A DNA stretch of 64,000 nt, taken from Kocuria rosea subsp. polaris. GTDB taxonomy: Bacteria; Actinomycetota; Actinomycetes; Actinomycetales; Micrococcaceae. Where the stretch lies: contig NZ_LQBK01000004.1 in NCBI RefSeq assembly GCF_001483755.1, forward strand, positions 269,303-333,302, written 5' to 3'. Positions 8,179 through 17,163 of the stretch are shown here, piece after piece. Below the pieces are notes generated by a model that saw only the letters and a program-made list of their open reading frames with translations, ran no database searches and had not been told where the DNA came from. Numbering within the stretch: the stretch's first letter is position 1; every line of letters starts with the position of its first letter. The position numbers and the translations under genes were made by a program.

Positions 8179-9813
8179 ATGTCCACCGTTCCCGTCCACC
8201 GTCCCGCCGTGCCCGCGGGCGAGCACGCCCAGCTGACCGCCACCGGGATCCGCCTGGTCCGCGGTTCCCGCGCCGTCCTCGACGGCCTCGACCTCACGAT
8301 CACGCCCACCACCCGCCTCGGGGTGGTGGGGGAGAACGGCCGCGGCAAGACCTCGTTGCTGGAGGTGCTCTCCGGCGCCCTCCTCCCGGACGCCGGCACC
8401 GTCCGCCGCACCGGCACGCTCGCCGTGGTCGACCAGGAGCTGCCCGTGCCGCCCGACGGCACGGTGGGGGACCTCCTGGACCTCGAACTCACCGCCGAGC
8501 ACACCGCGGTGGCGCAGGTCGAGTCAGCGGCCCGCGCCCTCGCCACGGACGAGCCGGGCGCGGCGGAGGAGTACGCGCAGGCGCTCACGGTCGCCCAGGC
8601 CCTCGACGCCTGGGACGCCGACCGGCGGGTGGACCTCGCCCTGCAGGCCCTGCACGCCGTGACCGACCGCTCCCGGGTGCTCGGCACCCTCTCGGTGGGG
8701 CAGCGCTACCGGGTGCGCCTGGCCTGCCTGCTCGGGACCGTCCACGACCTCCTCCTGCTGGACGAGCCCACCAACCACCTCGACGCGGCGGGGCTGACCC
8801 ACCTGGGCGCGGCACTGCGCGGCTTCCACGGCGGCGTGGTCCTGGTCAGCCACGACCGGCGGCTGCTGGGCCAGGTCGTCGACACCGTCCTGGACCTGGA
8901 CCCCAGCCGGGACGGCCGCCCGCGGTGGTACGGCGGCGGGGTGGCGGGCTGGCGCGCCGGCCGGACCGCCGAGCGCTCCCGCTGGGTCCACGACCACCGG
9001 GAGCAGCAGGCCGAGCACGCCCGGCTGGCCGGCGACCTCGAGCGTGCGCGCTCCCGCCTGGTCGACGGATGGCGCCCGGACAAGGGCACCGGCAAGCACA
9101 CCCGCGCCACCCGGGCGCCGGGGCTCGTCCGGTCGGTGCACCGCCGGCAGGAGGACCTCGACCGGCACCGTGTGGACGTCCCCGAGCCCCCGCTGGTGCC
9201 CGCGGTGCCGGAGCTGCCGGTGCTGCCCGGCGTCGAGCTGGTGCGGGCCGAGGGCGTCACGGTGCACGGTCGGCTGCTCCGGCCCGTCGACGTGGCACTG
9301 GAGTCCGGGGACCGGCTGGTGGTCACGGGCCCCAACGGGGCGGGCAAGTCCACCCTGCTGCAGGTGCTCGCCGGTGAGTCGGCTCCCGGCACGGGCCGGC
9401 GCACCACCGCACCCGGGGTGCGGATCGGCCACCTGCGGCAGGAGGGGCTCCCGCACGGTGCGCGCTCGGCCCAGGCGGTGTACGAGCAGGAGCTCGTCCG
9501 GCTCGTGCTCGCCGGCCGGCTGACCGAGCACGAGGTGGTGCCCCTGGCCGCCCTGGGCCTGCTGGCGGCGCGGGACCGTGAGCGCCCCGCGGCGGAGCTG
9601 TCCGCCGGGCAGCGGCGACGCCTCGAGCTCGCCGTGGTGCTGGCGTCCCGCCCGCACGTGCTGCTGCTGGACGAGCCGACCAACCACCTCTCGATCGCCC
9701 TCGTGGACGAGCTCACCGAGGCGCTCGCGGCCACGGCCGCGGCGGTGGTGCTGACCACCCACGACCGGCAGCTCCTGCGGGACACGAAGGGCTGGCCGCG
9801 GCTGGGGCTGTGA
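8179..9813 (+). CDS. ABC-F family ATPase, probable ribosome-protection protein
   Basis: The 544-residue soluble protein has two ABC domains and no membrane segment. Domain 1 has Walker A GENGRGKT (51-58), signature LSVGQRYR and Walker B LLLLDEPTNHLD; domain 2 has GPNGAGKST, LSAGQRRRLELA and LLLLDEPTNHLS. The linker between them carries basic text (SRLVDGWRPDKGTGKHTRATR), where ribosome-binding ABC-F proteins enter the E-site. ABC-F members either protect ribosomes from macrolide, lincosamide or streptogramin drugs or act as translation factors; the leader peptide and terminator upstream favour resistance. The start at 8179 follows GGAGGA by three bases. The drug is not predictable. Confidence 0.85.
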   Translation: MSTVPVHRPAVPAGEHAQLTATGIRLVRGSRAVLDGLDLTITPTTRLGVVGENGRGKTSLLEVLSGALLPDAGTVRRTGTLAVVDQELPVPPDGTVGDLLDLELTAEHTAVAQVESAARALATDEPGAAEEYAQALTVAQALDAWDADRRVDLALQALHAVTDRSRVLGTLSVGQRYRVRLACLLGTVHDLLLLDEPTNHLDAAGLTHLGAALRGFHGGVVLVSHDRRLLGQVVDTVLDLDPSRDGRPRWYGGGVAGWRAGRTAERSRWVHDHREQQAEHARLAGDLERARSRLVDGWRPDKGTGKHTRATRAPGLVRSVHRRQEDLDRHRVDVPEPPLVPAVPELPVLPGVELVRAEGVTVHGRLLRPVDVALESGDRLVVTGPNGAGKSTLLQVLAGESAPGTGRRTTAPGVRIGHLRQEGLPHGARSAQAVYEQELVRLVLAGRLTEHEVVPLAALGLLAARDRERPAAELSAGQRRRLELAVVLASRPHVLLLDEPTNHLSIALVDELTEALAATAAAVVLTTHDRQLLRDTKGWPRLGL

Positions 9814-9853
9814 CGGCCCGGAACCGGGTGGACGGCCGCCCGCGGGCCGGCCC

Positions 9854-9859
9854 TAGACT
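9854..9859 (+). promoter_or_regulatory. Candidate -10 of the alcohol dehydrogenase gene
   Basis: TAGACT at 9854-9859 fits the actinobacterial -10 consensus and would give a leader of about 65 bases before the GTG at 9932. No convincing -35 is seen. Confidence 0.4.
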
Positions 9860-9931
9860 GCGGAGCAGAGGGCGGAGGGGACCGCCACCACGCGCCGGGG
9901 TCCGGCGTGCCGAGATGCCGAGGAGAACACC

Positions 9932-11047
9932 GTGAAGATCCGCGCAGCCGTCGTCGAAGGGATCGACGCCCCGTTCGAGCTGGAGGACGTCGAGCTCGCC
10001 GAGCCGGGCCGGGGGGAGGTCCTGGTCCGCATCGTCGCGACCGGGGTCTGCCACACCGACGCCATCACCCGCGAGGGCGACATGCCGCTGCCGCTGCCCG
10101 GGATCCTGGGCCACGAGGGCGCGGGGATCGTGGAGCAGGTCGGCGAGGGCGTCACCGCCGTGGCGCCCGGTGACCGGGTGGTCATCGGCTGGCCCTCGTG
10201 CGGGGCGTGCCGCAACTGCCTGGACGGGCAGCCCCGGTACTGCCTCCGGACCGGGGAGGCGCTGGTCTCGGGCCGCCGCTTCCGGGGCGAGGACGCCGGG
10301 ACCTCGGCGTACACCCGGGCCGACGGCTCGCAGCTCTCCGGGCACTTCTTCGGCCAGTCCTCCTTCGCGACCCACTCGATCGTCCTCGCCGACGCGCTGG
10401 TGAAGGCACCCGACGACGTGCCGCTCGAGCTGCTCGGTCCCCTGGCCTGCGGGCTGGGCACCGGCGCCGGCGCGGTGCTCAACGAGGCCCGCCCGGAGCC
10501 GGGCTCCTCCCTGGTGGTCTTCGGTGCCGGGGCCGTGGGACTCGCCGCGATCATGGCGGCGCGCTGCACCGCCGCCACCACGGTCATCGCCGTGGACCTG
10601 CACGACTCCCGTCTCGAGCTGGCCACCCGGTACGGAGCCACCCACGTCATCAACTCCCGCGACACGGACGTGGTCGCGGAGGTCGCCCGGATCACCGGCG
10701 GAGCCGCCGACTACGCCTTCGAGTGCACCGGGGTGGTCCCGGTCGTGGAACAGGCCGCGGAGTGCGTGGGCATGCTGGGCACGCTCCTGCTCATCGGCGG
10801 GGCGCCCGCCCAGGCGCGCTTCAGCGTGGACCACCTGCGCACGCTGTGGGGCAAGCGGATCCTGGGCGTGCTGGGCGGCGGCAGCCGCACCGGCAGGTTC
10901 ATCCCCGCCCTGATCGACCTGCACCGGCAGGGCCGGTTCCCGTTCGACGAGCTGGTGCGCTTCTACGAGTTCGAGGAGATCGAGCAGGCCCTCGCCGACA
11001 GCCGGTCCGGTGCCGTGGTCAAGCCGGTCCTGCGGATGCCGCGCTGA
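9932..11047 (+). CDS. Zinc-dependent alcohol dehydrogenase (aryl-alcohol type)
   Basis: The 371-residue cytoplasmic NAD(P)-linked medium-chain dehydrogenase has catalytic zinc ligands Cys40 and His61 (GHE at 60-62) and structural zinc cysteines 90, 93, 96 and 104. A Rossmann motif GAGAVG follows about residue 195. The text VCHTDAITREGDMPLPLPGILGHEG closely resembles benzyl/aryl-alcohol dehydrogenases of the XylB group, so aromatic or long-chain alcohols are likelier than ethanol; this is inference. The start is GTG 9932 after GAGGAGAACACC. It is followed by a convergent SDR gene. Confidence 0.9.
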   Translation: MKIRAAVVEGIDAPFELEDVELAEPGRGEVLVRIVATGVCHTDAITREGDMPLPLPGILGHEGAGIVEQVGEGVTAVAPGDRVVIGWPSCGACRNCLDGQPRYCLRTGEALVSGRRFRGEDAGTSAYTRADGSQLSGHFFGQSSFATHSIVLADALVKAPDDVPLELLGPLACGLGTGAGAVLNEARPEPGSSLVVFGAGAVGLAAIMAARCTAATTVIAVDLHDSRLELATRYGATHVINSRDTDVVAEVARITGGAADYAFECTGVVPVVEQAAECVGMLGTLLLIGGAPAQARFSVDHLRTLWGKRILGVLGGGSRTGRFIPALIDLHRQGRFPFDELVRFYEFEEIEQALADSRSGAVVKPVLRMPR

Positions 11048-11096
11048 CCCGGCGGTCCCGTTCCCGTGCCGGGTCCGGGGGCGCAGCGCAGACGGT

Positions 11097-11771
11097 TCAG
11101 TCGATCCGCAGCTCGTGGACGCCGCGCTCGAGACCGAGCTCCACCGCGGCGATGACGTCGTCCACGTTGTGCCCGGGCGGCAGCCGGGGCGGCAGGCCGG
11201 TGAGGGCGCGGTCCACAAGCCCGGTGTCCATGTGGGGCAGCCGTGCGTCCACCACCGCGATCCGACGACGGCGCAGCTCCCGCCGCAGCGACCCCAGCCA
11301 CGAGGCCATGGCCGCCTTGCTGGCGGCGTAGCCGGCCATGCCGGCCAGCGGCAGCTCCGCGACCACACCGGTGAGGACCGCGACCGCTCCGCCGTCCGCG
11401 ACGTGGGGCAGGGCCGCCCGGAGCACGGCCATGGGCCCGAGGGCATTGACCTCGAACAGCTCCTCCACGACGGCCTCGTCCTCGTCGACGGCCGGACCGA
11501 ACGCGGCGACGCCGGTGGCGATCACCACGGCGTCGAGACCGCCGAGCTCCTCGGCCGCCCGGCGGACCACCGCCGCGGCCTCGTCGTGGTCCACGAGGTC
11601 CAGGGCGTGGGCCGCGCGCAGGCCGAGCCGGCGCCGCAGCTCCTCGGCGTCCGCGGCGGAGCGGCCGGTCACCACGATGTCGGTGGTGCGCTCGCACAGC
11701 CGTTCGCACAGCCGCTGTCCGAGGACGCCGGTCGCCCCCACCACGAGGATCCTCGCGCCGTTCAGGTCCAT
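11097..11771 (-). CDS. Short-chain dehydrogenase/reductase
   Basis: The 224-residue classical SDR has the nucleotide-binding motif GATGVLG at 12-18 and the catalytic YxxxK in AGYAASKAA, with the preceding Ser/Thr in TGVVAEL. It is a soluble oxidoreductase; the substrate cannot be named. The start at 11771 (MDLNGARILV) is preceded by CAGGAGTGGG. It converges on the alcohol dehydrogenase with about 50 bases between, and is divergent from the lipoprotein gene. Confidence 0.85.
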   Translation of the reverse strand: MDLNGARILVVGATGVLGQRLCERLCERTTDIVVTGRSAADAEELRRRLGLRAAHALDLVDHDEAAAVVRRAAEELGGLDAVVIATGVAAFGPAVDEDEAVVEELFEVNALGPMAVLRAALPHVADGGAVAVLTGVVAELPLAGMAGYAASKAAMASWLGSLRRELRRRRIAVVDARLPHMDTGLVDRALTGLPPRLPPGHNVDDVIAAVELGLERGVHELRID

Positions 11772-11894
11772 GATCCCACTCCTGCCCCCGGTGCGGCCCC
11801 GGGGCGGGGCCGTGCTCCGAGCGTACCCAGACGCTCCGACAGCGCCCAGTGCTGTGCAGTTCCACAACGATCGCCCGCGGCCCGTCGCCCACCG

Positions 11895-11924
11895 TTGTCG
11901 GATGCGAACCGACCGGCGTAGATT
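11895..11924 (+). promoter_or_regulatory. Promoter of the lipoprotein gene
   Basis: TTGTCG at 11895-11900 and TAGATT at 11919-11924 are separated by 18 bases, and the lipoprotein ATG is at 11992, giving a leader of about 60 bases. Confidence 0.55.
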
Positions 11925-11991
11925 GCAGTCCTCGGGGCCGGGCCGGGCGGACGCCCGCGCGCTGGTGCTCCGCGATCGGGGGTCCATCCAC

Positions 11992-12906
11992 ATGTCACCG
12001 ACCACGTCAGGTTCGGCCCGGGCGCTGGGCGCCGCGGCCGCGGCCCTGCTCTTCCTGGCCTCCTGTGCCGCCCCGACCGGCGGGGAGCCCTCGGGGGAGG
12101 GCACCGGCGCCACCGGTTCCCCGGCAGCCACGGCGGCCGAGTCCCCGACCGGCTCGGGACCGGCCACGGAGTCCCCGTCGCCGGCCTCGGCGAGCCCGAC
12201 CGCCGATCCGACCGGGAGCCCGACGACCGGCCCCACCGCCAGCCCGACCGCCGGCCCCACCGGGACGCCGACGGCTGGGCCGACGGAGAGCCCGACCGCC
12301 ACACCGACCCCGGGCCCCACGGGCTCACCGGCTCCCGCGGAGCGCGTGACGTACTCGGGCACGGCCGCCGACGCGGCCTTCGCCTTCGAGCTGCCCGCCA
12401 CGTGGCGGGTGGACGGGGAGTTCTCGGGCGTCGGCGGCACGGTCACGGTCGTCGGCCCCGACGGCGCACCCCTCGGCTACCTGACGGTCCTCCAGGCGTG
12501 GGGCGCGGAGTGCGGGCCCGACTGCACCCAGCCGGCAGTGGTCCACCTGGGCGACGTCCCGGGCGAGGCGGCGCTGTCCAGCAGCGGCGAGTTCGTGGTG
12601 CGCTCCGTGGCCATGGACCTCACCTCCTCGCCCCGGCTGCGCAACGTCAACGGCTGGCAGGACAACGTGCGGCTCATGACGTCGCTGACCGACGCGGACA
12701 CGCCGCCGCCCACCGCGATGCTGCCGCACGTCATGTACGGCCTGGGGCTGGTCGAGACGGGGGTGGTGGCGTCCAACGGCATCACCTACCGGACGGTCAT
12801 CTTCAGTTCCGCGCACGACTTCCCGACCGTCGCGGCGGCCGAGGAGTACGTCGCGTCCGAGGAGCACCAGCAGATCCAGGCCATGATCGCCTCGTTCCGC
12901 GCCTGA
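11992..12906 (+). CDS. Secreted lipoprotein with Pro-Thr-rich stalk
   Basis: The 304-residue protein has a signal peptide ending in a lipobox (LASC, Cys25), so it should be lipid-anchored outside the membrane. Residues about 26-118 are a low-complexity stalk of repeated P-T-(A/G)-G-P/S-P units. The rest (from ERVTYSGTAADAAFAFELPATW) is a globular domain of about 185 residues with one nearby Cys pair (CGPDC). I do not recognise the family. Start ATG 11992 gives the basic-hydrophobic leader MSPTTSGSARALGAAAAALL. It is a single gene with its own promoter. Confidence 0.8.
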   Translation: MSPTTSGSARALGAAAAALLFLASCAAPTGGEPSGEGTGATGSPAATAAESPTGSGPATESPSPASASPTADPTGSPTTGPTASPTAGPTGTPTAGPTESPTATPTPGPTGSPAPAERVTYSGTAADAAFAFELPATWRVDGEFSGVGGTVTVVGPDGAPLGYLTVLQAWGAECGPDCTQPAVVHLGDVPGEAALSSSGEFVVRSVAMDLTSSPRLRNVNGWQDNVRLMTSLTDADTPPPTAMLPHVMYGLGLVETGVVASNGITYRTVIFSSAHDFPTVAAAEEYVASEEHQQIQAMIASFRA

Positions 12907-12947
12907 GCCGCCTCGCTCCCGGCGTCGTCCCCGCCTCCCCTCGAAGT

Positions 12948-13003
12948 CACCGGTCCGACCCGGGACAGCGGCCTGTGTGCTCTGATCTCGGGCACATCCG
13001 GTG
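12948..13003. repeat. Degenerate copy of the extragenic palindrome at 3116-3179
   Basis: Both this segment and 3120-3175 are 56 bases, begin with CACCGG and end with CCGGTG. By hand alignment without gaps about 40 of 56 bases agree, including the block TGCTCTG. It is still an imperfect inverted repeat. It lies between the convergent lipoprotein and IclR genes, where a bidirectional terminator is expected. Confidence 0.7.
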
Positions 13004-13037
13004 CGTTCGCGGACAATGCGAGAAGAGCGGGGGCGGG

Positions 13038-13895
13038 TCAGGCGGGGGTGTACCCCATCCGCCGGCTGACCCGCAGGCCGGCTTCCTTCAGGTCGTCGAC
13101 GAGCTCGGCCATGTGCTGGTCCGTGAACCGGAACGCCGGGCCCGACACGCTGATCGAGGCGACGACCGTGCCGAGATGGTCGCGCACGGGCACGGCCAGG
13201 GAGTTCAACCCGATCTCGAACTCCTCGCACGCGATGGCGTAGCCCCGGGCGGCCACGTCGATCAGCTGCCGTTCCAGCTGCTTGCGCGAGGTGATCGTGC
13301 GGCCGGTCAGGGCCCGCAGTCCTTGGGAACGGAGAACGCGGGCCCTGTCCTCGGAAGGGAGCCCGGCGAGGAGCACCTTCCCGCTGGCGGTGGCGTGCAG
13401 AGGGGTCAGGCTGCCGATCCAGTCGTGCATGCTGAGCGCGGAGGGCCCCATCTCCTGGTCCACGTTGACGGCCTGGCCCTCCCGGAGGACCGCCAGATTG
13501 ACCGTCTCGGAGTGGGTCCGAGCCAGCTCGCGGATCTCGTCGCGTGCCTCGGCCACCACGCTCAGCCGGCCGGGGATCGCGTGCGCCAGCCGCAGGATCC
13601 CGAAACCGAGCTGGTACGGGCTCCCGTCGCTCGGATGGTGCACCAGGCCGCGCAGCTCCAGGGCGCTGAGCAGGCGCGAAGCAGTGGACTTGTGCACTCC
13701 CAGCTCCGCGGCCACCTCGGTCACCGTCGAACCACCGGTCCGGGCGAGGACCTCGAGCACCGTGATCGCCCGGTCGACGGACTGGACGCCGCCCGGAGTC
13801 ACCCCGTCGGAACCGTTCTGCTCCGTCCCGGCGTCGGAGGTCAGCAGAGGTCTGGGGGCTTGTGGGGACATGACCCCATGGTAGTCATCCGTCAT
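13038..13895 (-). CDS. IclR family transcriptional regulator
   Basis: The 285-residue DNA-binding protein has an N-terminal winged helix-turn-helix (QSVDRAITVLEVLA ... VTEVAAELGVHKSTASRLLSALE) and a C-terminal IclR effector domain (SGKVLLAGL ... NSLAVPVRDHLG). The start MTDDYHG at 13895 is chosen because GGAG lies seven bases upstream; a start eight codons later (MSPQAP) lacks a site. It sits just downstream of the betaine BCCT gene on the same strand, behind strong hairpins, and is a candidate regulator of the betaine module. Its ligand may be betaine, dimethylglycine or sarcosine; this is inference. Confidence 0.9.
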   Translation of the reverse strand: MTDDYHGVMSPQAPRPLLTSDAGTEQNGSDGVTPGGVQSVDRAITVLEVLARTGGSTVTEVAAELGVHKSTASRLLSALELRGLVHHPSDGSPYQLGFGILRLAHAIPGRLSVVAEARDEIRELARTHSETVNLAVLREGQAVNVDQEMGPSALSMHDWIGSLTPLHATASGKVLLAGLPSEDRARVLRSQGLRALTGRTITSRKQLERQLIDVAARGYAIACEEFEIGLNSLAVPVRDHLGTVVASISVSGPAFRFTDQHMAELVDDLKEAGLRVSRRMGYTPA

Positions 13896-13922
13896 GGTCG
13901 TGCTCCGTCCGCTCGGCTCGTG

Positions 13923-13981
13923 GGCGCCGGCCCCGGCGAGGCCGGCGCCGGGGGCGTGCTGCCGGGCCGGCAGCACGCCCC
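13923..13981 (-). terminator. Double hairpin after the BCCT gene
   Basis: On leaving the BCCT gene, transcription meets a perfect inverted repeat (arms 13951-13965 and 13967-13981, GGGGCGTGCTGCCGG) and then a second stem (13923-13932 with 13940-13949, GGCGCCGGCC). There is no T run, but the first stem begins one base after the stop codon. It separates the betaine operon from the IclR gene. Confidence 0.7.
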
Positions 13982-13982
13982 G

Positions 13983-15926
13983 TCATGAGAGGTCCGCCCC
14001 CTTCCGCCGGGAACGGCCGTTCTGCTGGGCATAGATCGGCTGGCCGGCGGCCGTGGCGTCCACGGCCCGGAACTCTGCTGTGTGCGGATCCGTGCTCTCC
14101 CGGGTGACCAGGGTGAACTTCTGGTGCCCGTACTCGTCGACGGCGTGGCGCACCGCGCGGTTCATCACGGACTCGGACAGGCGCTTGCGCAGCCACATCG
14201 GGTCCTGGCGCAGGTCCCGGGCCAGCGCGAAGCACAGCAGGAGCATCACCAGGATGAACGGCAGGGCGGAGACGATCGTCATCCGCTGCAGGCCGCCCAG
14301 GGCGGCGGCGGGGTCGTCGCCGCCGGCCAGGAGCATCACCGCGGCGACGCCGCCCATGAGCACACCCCAGAAGACGATGACGGGGCGGGAGGGCTCCAGG
14401 CTGCCGCGGGAGCTGAGCGAGCCGGTCACGATGGACGCCGAGTCGGCGCCCGTGACGAAGAAGATCCCGGTGAGCACCATGGCCAGCACGGCGAGGCCGA
14501 CGGTGACCGCCTGCGGCAGGTCCAGGCCGGTGAACATGTCGTAGATCGCGCTGTCGAAGGAGATGGTCGGGGACCCGTCCACCACCGTGGCGATGCCGTC
14601 GCCCGGGTCCGGTGTGGCGTCGGCCCGGCGCTGGATGTCGATGGCCGTGCCGCCGAAGACGGCGAACCACAGCAGGGACACCAGCGAGGGCACCACGAGC
14701 ACGCCCACCACGAACTGGCGGATGGTCCGGCCCCGGCTGATCCGGGCCACGAACATGCCCACGAAGGGAGTCCAGGACACCCACCAGGCCCAGTAGAAGA
14801 TGGTCCACCCGGAGAGCCACTCGCGCATCCCCTCGTCGCCCACGGCCTCCGTGCGGGCGGACATCTCCGGCAGCATCTGCGCGTAGGAGCCGACCGCGGA
14901 GGGAATGAGGTTGAGGATGAAGACGCTGGGGCCCACCACGAAGATGATGACCGCCATGATCAGGGCCAGCACCATGTTGGTGTTCGAGAGGAACTGGATG
15001 CCGCGGGCGATGCCGGAGACGGCCGAGGCCACGAAGCAGAACGTCAGCACCGCGATGACGGCCACCAGCATCGGGGTGGTCACCTCGGCGACGACGCCGT
15101 TGAACTGCAGGCCGCTGCCGATCTGCAGGGCGCCCAGGCCGAGCGACGCGGCGGTGCCGAACACGGTTGCGAAGATGGCGAGCATGTTGATGATCTTCCC
15201 GCCGACGCCGTCCACGGCCCTGCGTCCGAAGATCGAGACGAACGCCTCGGAGAGCAGGTTCTTGCGGCCCAGGCGGAAGGTGCCGTAGGCGATGGCGATG
15301 CCGACCACCGCGTACATCGCCCACGGGTGCAGCGTCCAGTGGAACAGGGACGTCGCCATCGCCGCCTCGATGGCCTCGGCCGTCTGCGCGTCGGCCGTGG
15401 CCGGCGGCGGGGAGATGTAGTGGTAGAGCGGCTCGGCCACGCCGTAGAACATCAGGCCGATGCCCATGCCGCAGGCGAACATCATCGAGATCCACGACAC
15501 CGTCCGGAACTCCGGGCGCTCGCCGTCCTGGCCCAGCGGGATGTTGCCGAACCGGCCGACGGCCAGCCAGAGGACGAAGACGACGAACAGGGAGGCCAGC
15601 AGCACGAAGAGCCACCCGGTGCTCTCCAGCACCCAGGCCAGCGCCACCGTCGAGGCGTTGGACAGGCTCTCCGTGCCGAGGAACCCCCAGAGCACGAACG
15701 CGACGACGAGAGCGCCGGTGACCACGAAGATGGTCCGGTCGAGGCCTTCCAGGCCGGTGCGGAAGGACTTGCGCCGCTCGGCGACCCCGTCCTTCAGCTC
15801 GTCGAGGATCGCGGCCTCCTCGGCCTCGGTCTCGTGCAGCAGGGTCGTGTCGTCCACGGGCGGTGTTGCGGACGGTGCCGCCGGCTCCTCGGCCTGCCCC
15901 GGGTCCGTGCGACAGTCGTCGCTCAT
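13983..15926 (-). CDS. BCCT family betaine/choline transporter
   Basis: The 647-residue secondary transporter has about twelve membrane segments and the BCCT hallmark near GWTIFYWAWWVSWTPFVGMF, the Trp-rich substrate pocket of segment 8. Long charged tails at both ends (first 60 and last 90 residues) are cytoplasmic and may sense osmolarity. Its ATG at 15926 overlaps the stop of the Rieske oxygenase gene, so carrier and enzyme are co-translated; the likely substrate is therefore glycine betaine or a similar quaternary amine used as food. Sodium or proton coupling cannot be assigned. Confidence 0.92.
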   Translation of the reverse strand: MSDDCRTDPGQAEEPAAPSATPPVDDTTLLHETEAEEAAILDELKDGVAERRKSFRTGLEGLDRTIFVVTGALVVAFVLWGFLGTESLSNASTVALAWVLESTGWLFVLLASLFVVFVLWLAVGRFGNIPLGQDGERPEFRTVSWISMMFACGMGIGLMFYGVAEPLYHYISPPPATADAQTAEAIEAAMATSLFHWTLHPWAMYAVVGIAIAYGTFRLGRKNLLSEAFVSIFGRRAVDGVGGKIINMLAIFATVFGTAASLGLGALQIGSGLQFNGVVAEVTTPMLVAVIAVLTFCFVASAVSGIARGIQFLSNTNMVLALIMAVIIFVVGPSVFILNLIPSAVGSYAQMLPEMSARTEAVGDEGMREWLSGWTIFYWAWWVSWTPFVGMFVARISRGRTIRQFVVGVLVVPSLVSLLWFAVFGGTAIDIQRRADATPDPGDGIATVVDGSPTISFDSAIYDMFTGLDLPQAVTVGLAVLAMVLTGIFFVTGADSASIVTGSLSSRGSLEPSRPVIVFWGVLMGGVAAVMLLAGGDDPAAALGGLQRMTIVSALPFILVMLLLCFALARDLRQDPMWLRKRLSESVMNRAVRHAVDEYGHQKFTLVTRESTDPHTAEFRAVDATAAGQPIYAQQNGRSRRKGADLS

Positions 15927-17089
15927 CGGACCTTCTCCGGCCTCGTCGGGCGGGGGACGGGGACGACGTCGCCGACCTTGTCGGTGATCCAGTCGTGGAA
16001 GGCGCCGATGTGGTGCTCGGAGGGGACGAGGACGCCGCCGGTGGCGTAGATCTTGGAGTTCATGGCGGGCTGGCAGCGTTCGCAGGCGTCGAAGTCCTGC
16101 TGGTTGACGCGGTGGAAGAGTTCTACGGAGGCGGAGACGTCCTTGCCGGAGTCGACCACGGTGGGCAGGTAGAGCCAGTCGCACTCGACGACGGTGTGGT
16201 CGGGGGCCATGGGGAACATGCGGTGGATGATGACGTGGTCGGGGACGAGGTTGACGAACACGGTGGGCTTGACGGTGATCGCGTAGTAGCGGCGGTCGTG
16301 GTCGTCGTCGACGCCGGGGAGCTTGTCGAGGCCTGCGGAGCCGTCGACGGTGAAGCCGGCGACGTCGTTGCCGAACTCGGCGCCGTGGCCGACGAAGTAC
16401 TGGGCGGCGAGTCCGTCGGCGAACTCGGGCAGGACCTCGGTGAGCTCGGGGTGGATGGTGGCGCAGTGGTAGCACTCCATGAAGTTCTCGATGATGAGCT
16501 TCCAGTTGGCGCGCACGTCGTAGGTGATCCGCCGGCCCAGGGCGAGGTTGGCGATGTCGTAGCCCTCGATGGCCTGGGTGTCGCCGAGGCGTTCCTGGAT
16601 GTCGCCCATGACGTCCTCCTCGAAGGACGGAGGGTTCTCGGCCAGGCAGACCCAGACGTAGCCGAGGTACTCACGGACCGGGACGGTGACCAGGCCGTAT
16701 TCCTGGCGGTCGATGTCGGGCATCTTGGTGAGGTTGGGGGCGGCGATGAGCTTGCCGTCGAAGTCGTAGGTCCAGGCGTGGTAGGGGCACTGGAAGGAGC
16801 GTGCGGCTTCGCCGGTGTCCTCCATGCACAGTTTCACGCCGCGGTGGCGGCAGATGTTGTAGAAGGCGCGGATGCCGTGCTTGCGGTTGCGGGTGATGAT
16901 GATGGACTCCCGGCCGATCTGGACGGTGCGGTAGGCGCCGGGCTTGTCGAGGTCGGCGGCGCGCACGGCACAGAACCACATCTGCTCGAAGATGCGTTCC
17001 TGCTCGGCGCGGAAGACGGCCTGGTCCACGTAGGTGGAGCCGGGCAGGGTGGAGATCAGGGACTCCGAGACAATGTTGGTGGGCAACAC
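15923..17089 (-). CDS. Rieske oxygenase, probable glycine betaine demethylase alpha subunit
   Basis: The 388-residue oxygenase has a Rieske 2Fe-2S site (CRH ... CPYH, within residues ~87-110) and a C-terminal mononuclear iron domain with NFMECYHCATIH. Glu occupies the place of the usual bridging Asp; this ECYHC pattern is, from general knowledge, shared with quaternary-amine oxygenases such as GbcA and CntA. It should remove one methyl group from glycine betaine as formaldehyde, giving dimethylglycine, consistent with the downstream BCCT carrier and the dimethylglycine oxidase nearby. Carnitine or stachydrine are alternatives. The start is GTG 17089 (or TTG 17086) after AGGAG. Confidence 0.85.
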   Translation of the reverse strand: MLPTNIVSESLISTLPGSTYVDQAVFRAEQERIFEQMWFCAVRAADLDKPGAYRTVQIGRESIIITRNRKHGIRAFYNICRHRGVKLCMEDTGEAARSFQCPYHAWTYDFDGKLIAAPNLTKMPDIDRQEYGLVTVPVREYLGYVWVCLAENPPSFEEDVMGDIQERLGDTQAIEGYDIANLALGRRITYDVRANWKLIIENFMECYHCATIHPELTEVLPEFADGLAAQYFVGHGAEFGNDVAGFTVDGSAGLDKLPGVDDDHDRRYYAITVKPTVFVNLVPDHVIIHRMFPMAPDHTVVECDWLYLPTVVDSGKDVSASVELFHRVNQQDFDACERCQPAMNSKIYATGGVLVPSEHHIGAFHDWITDKVGDVVPVPRPTRPEKVR

Positions 17090-17163
17090 GAACTCCTGGG
17101 GTCGGACAGCGCGCAGGGCGCGGGGTGGAATGGGGAGGAGGAAGGACGGTCGGGCGCGGGAGG

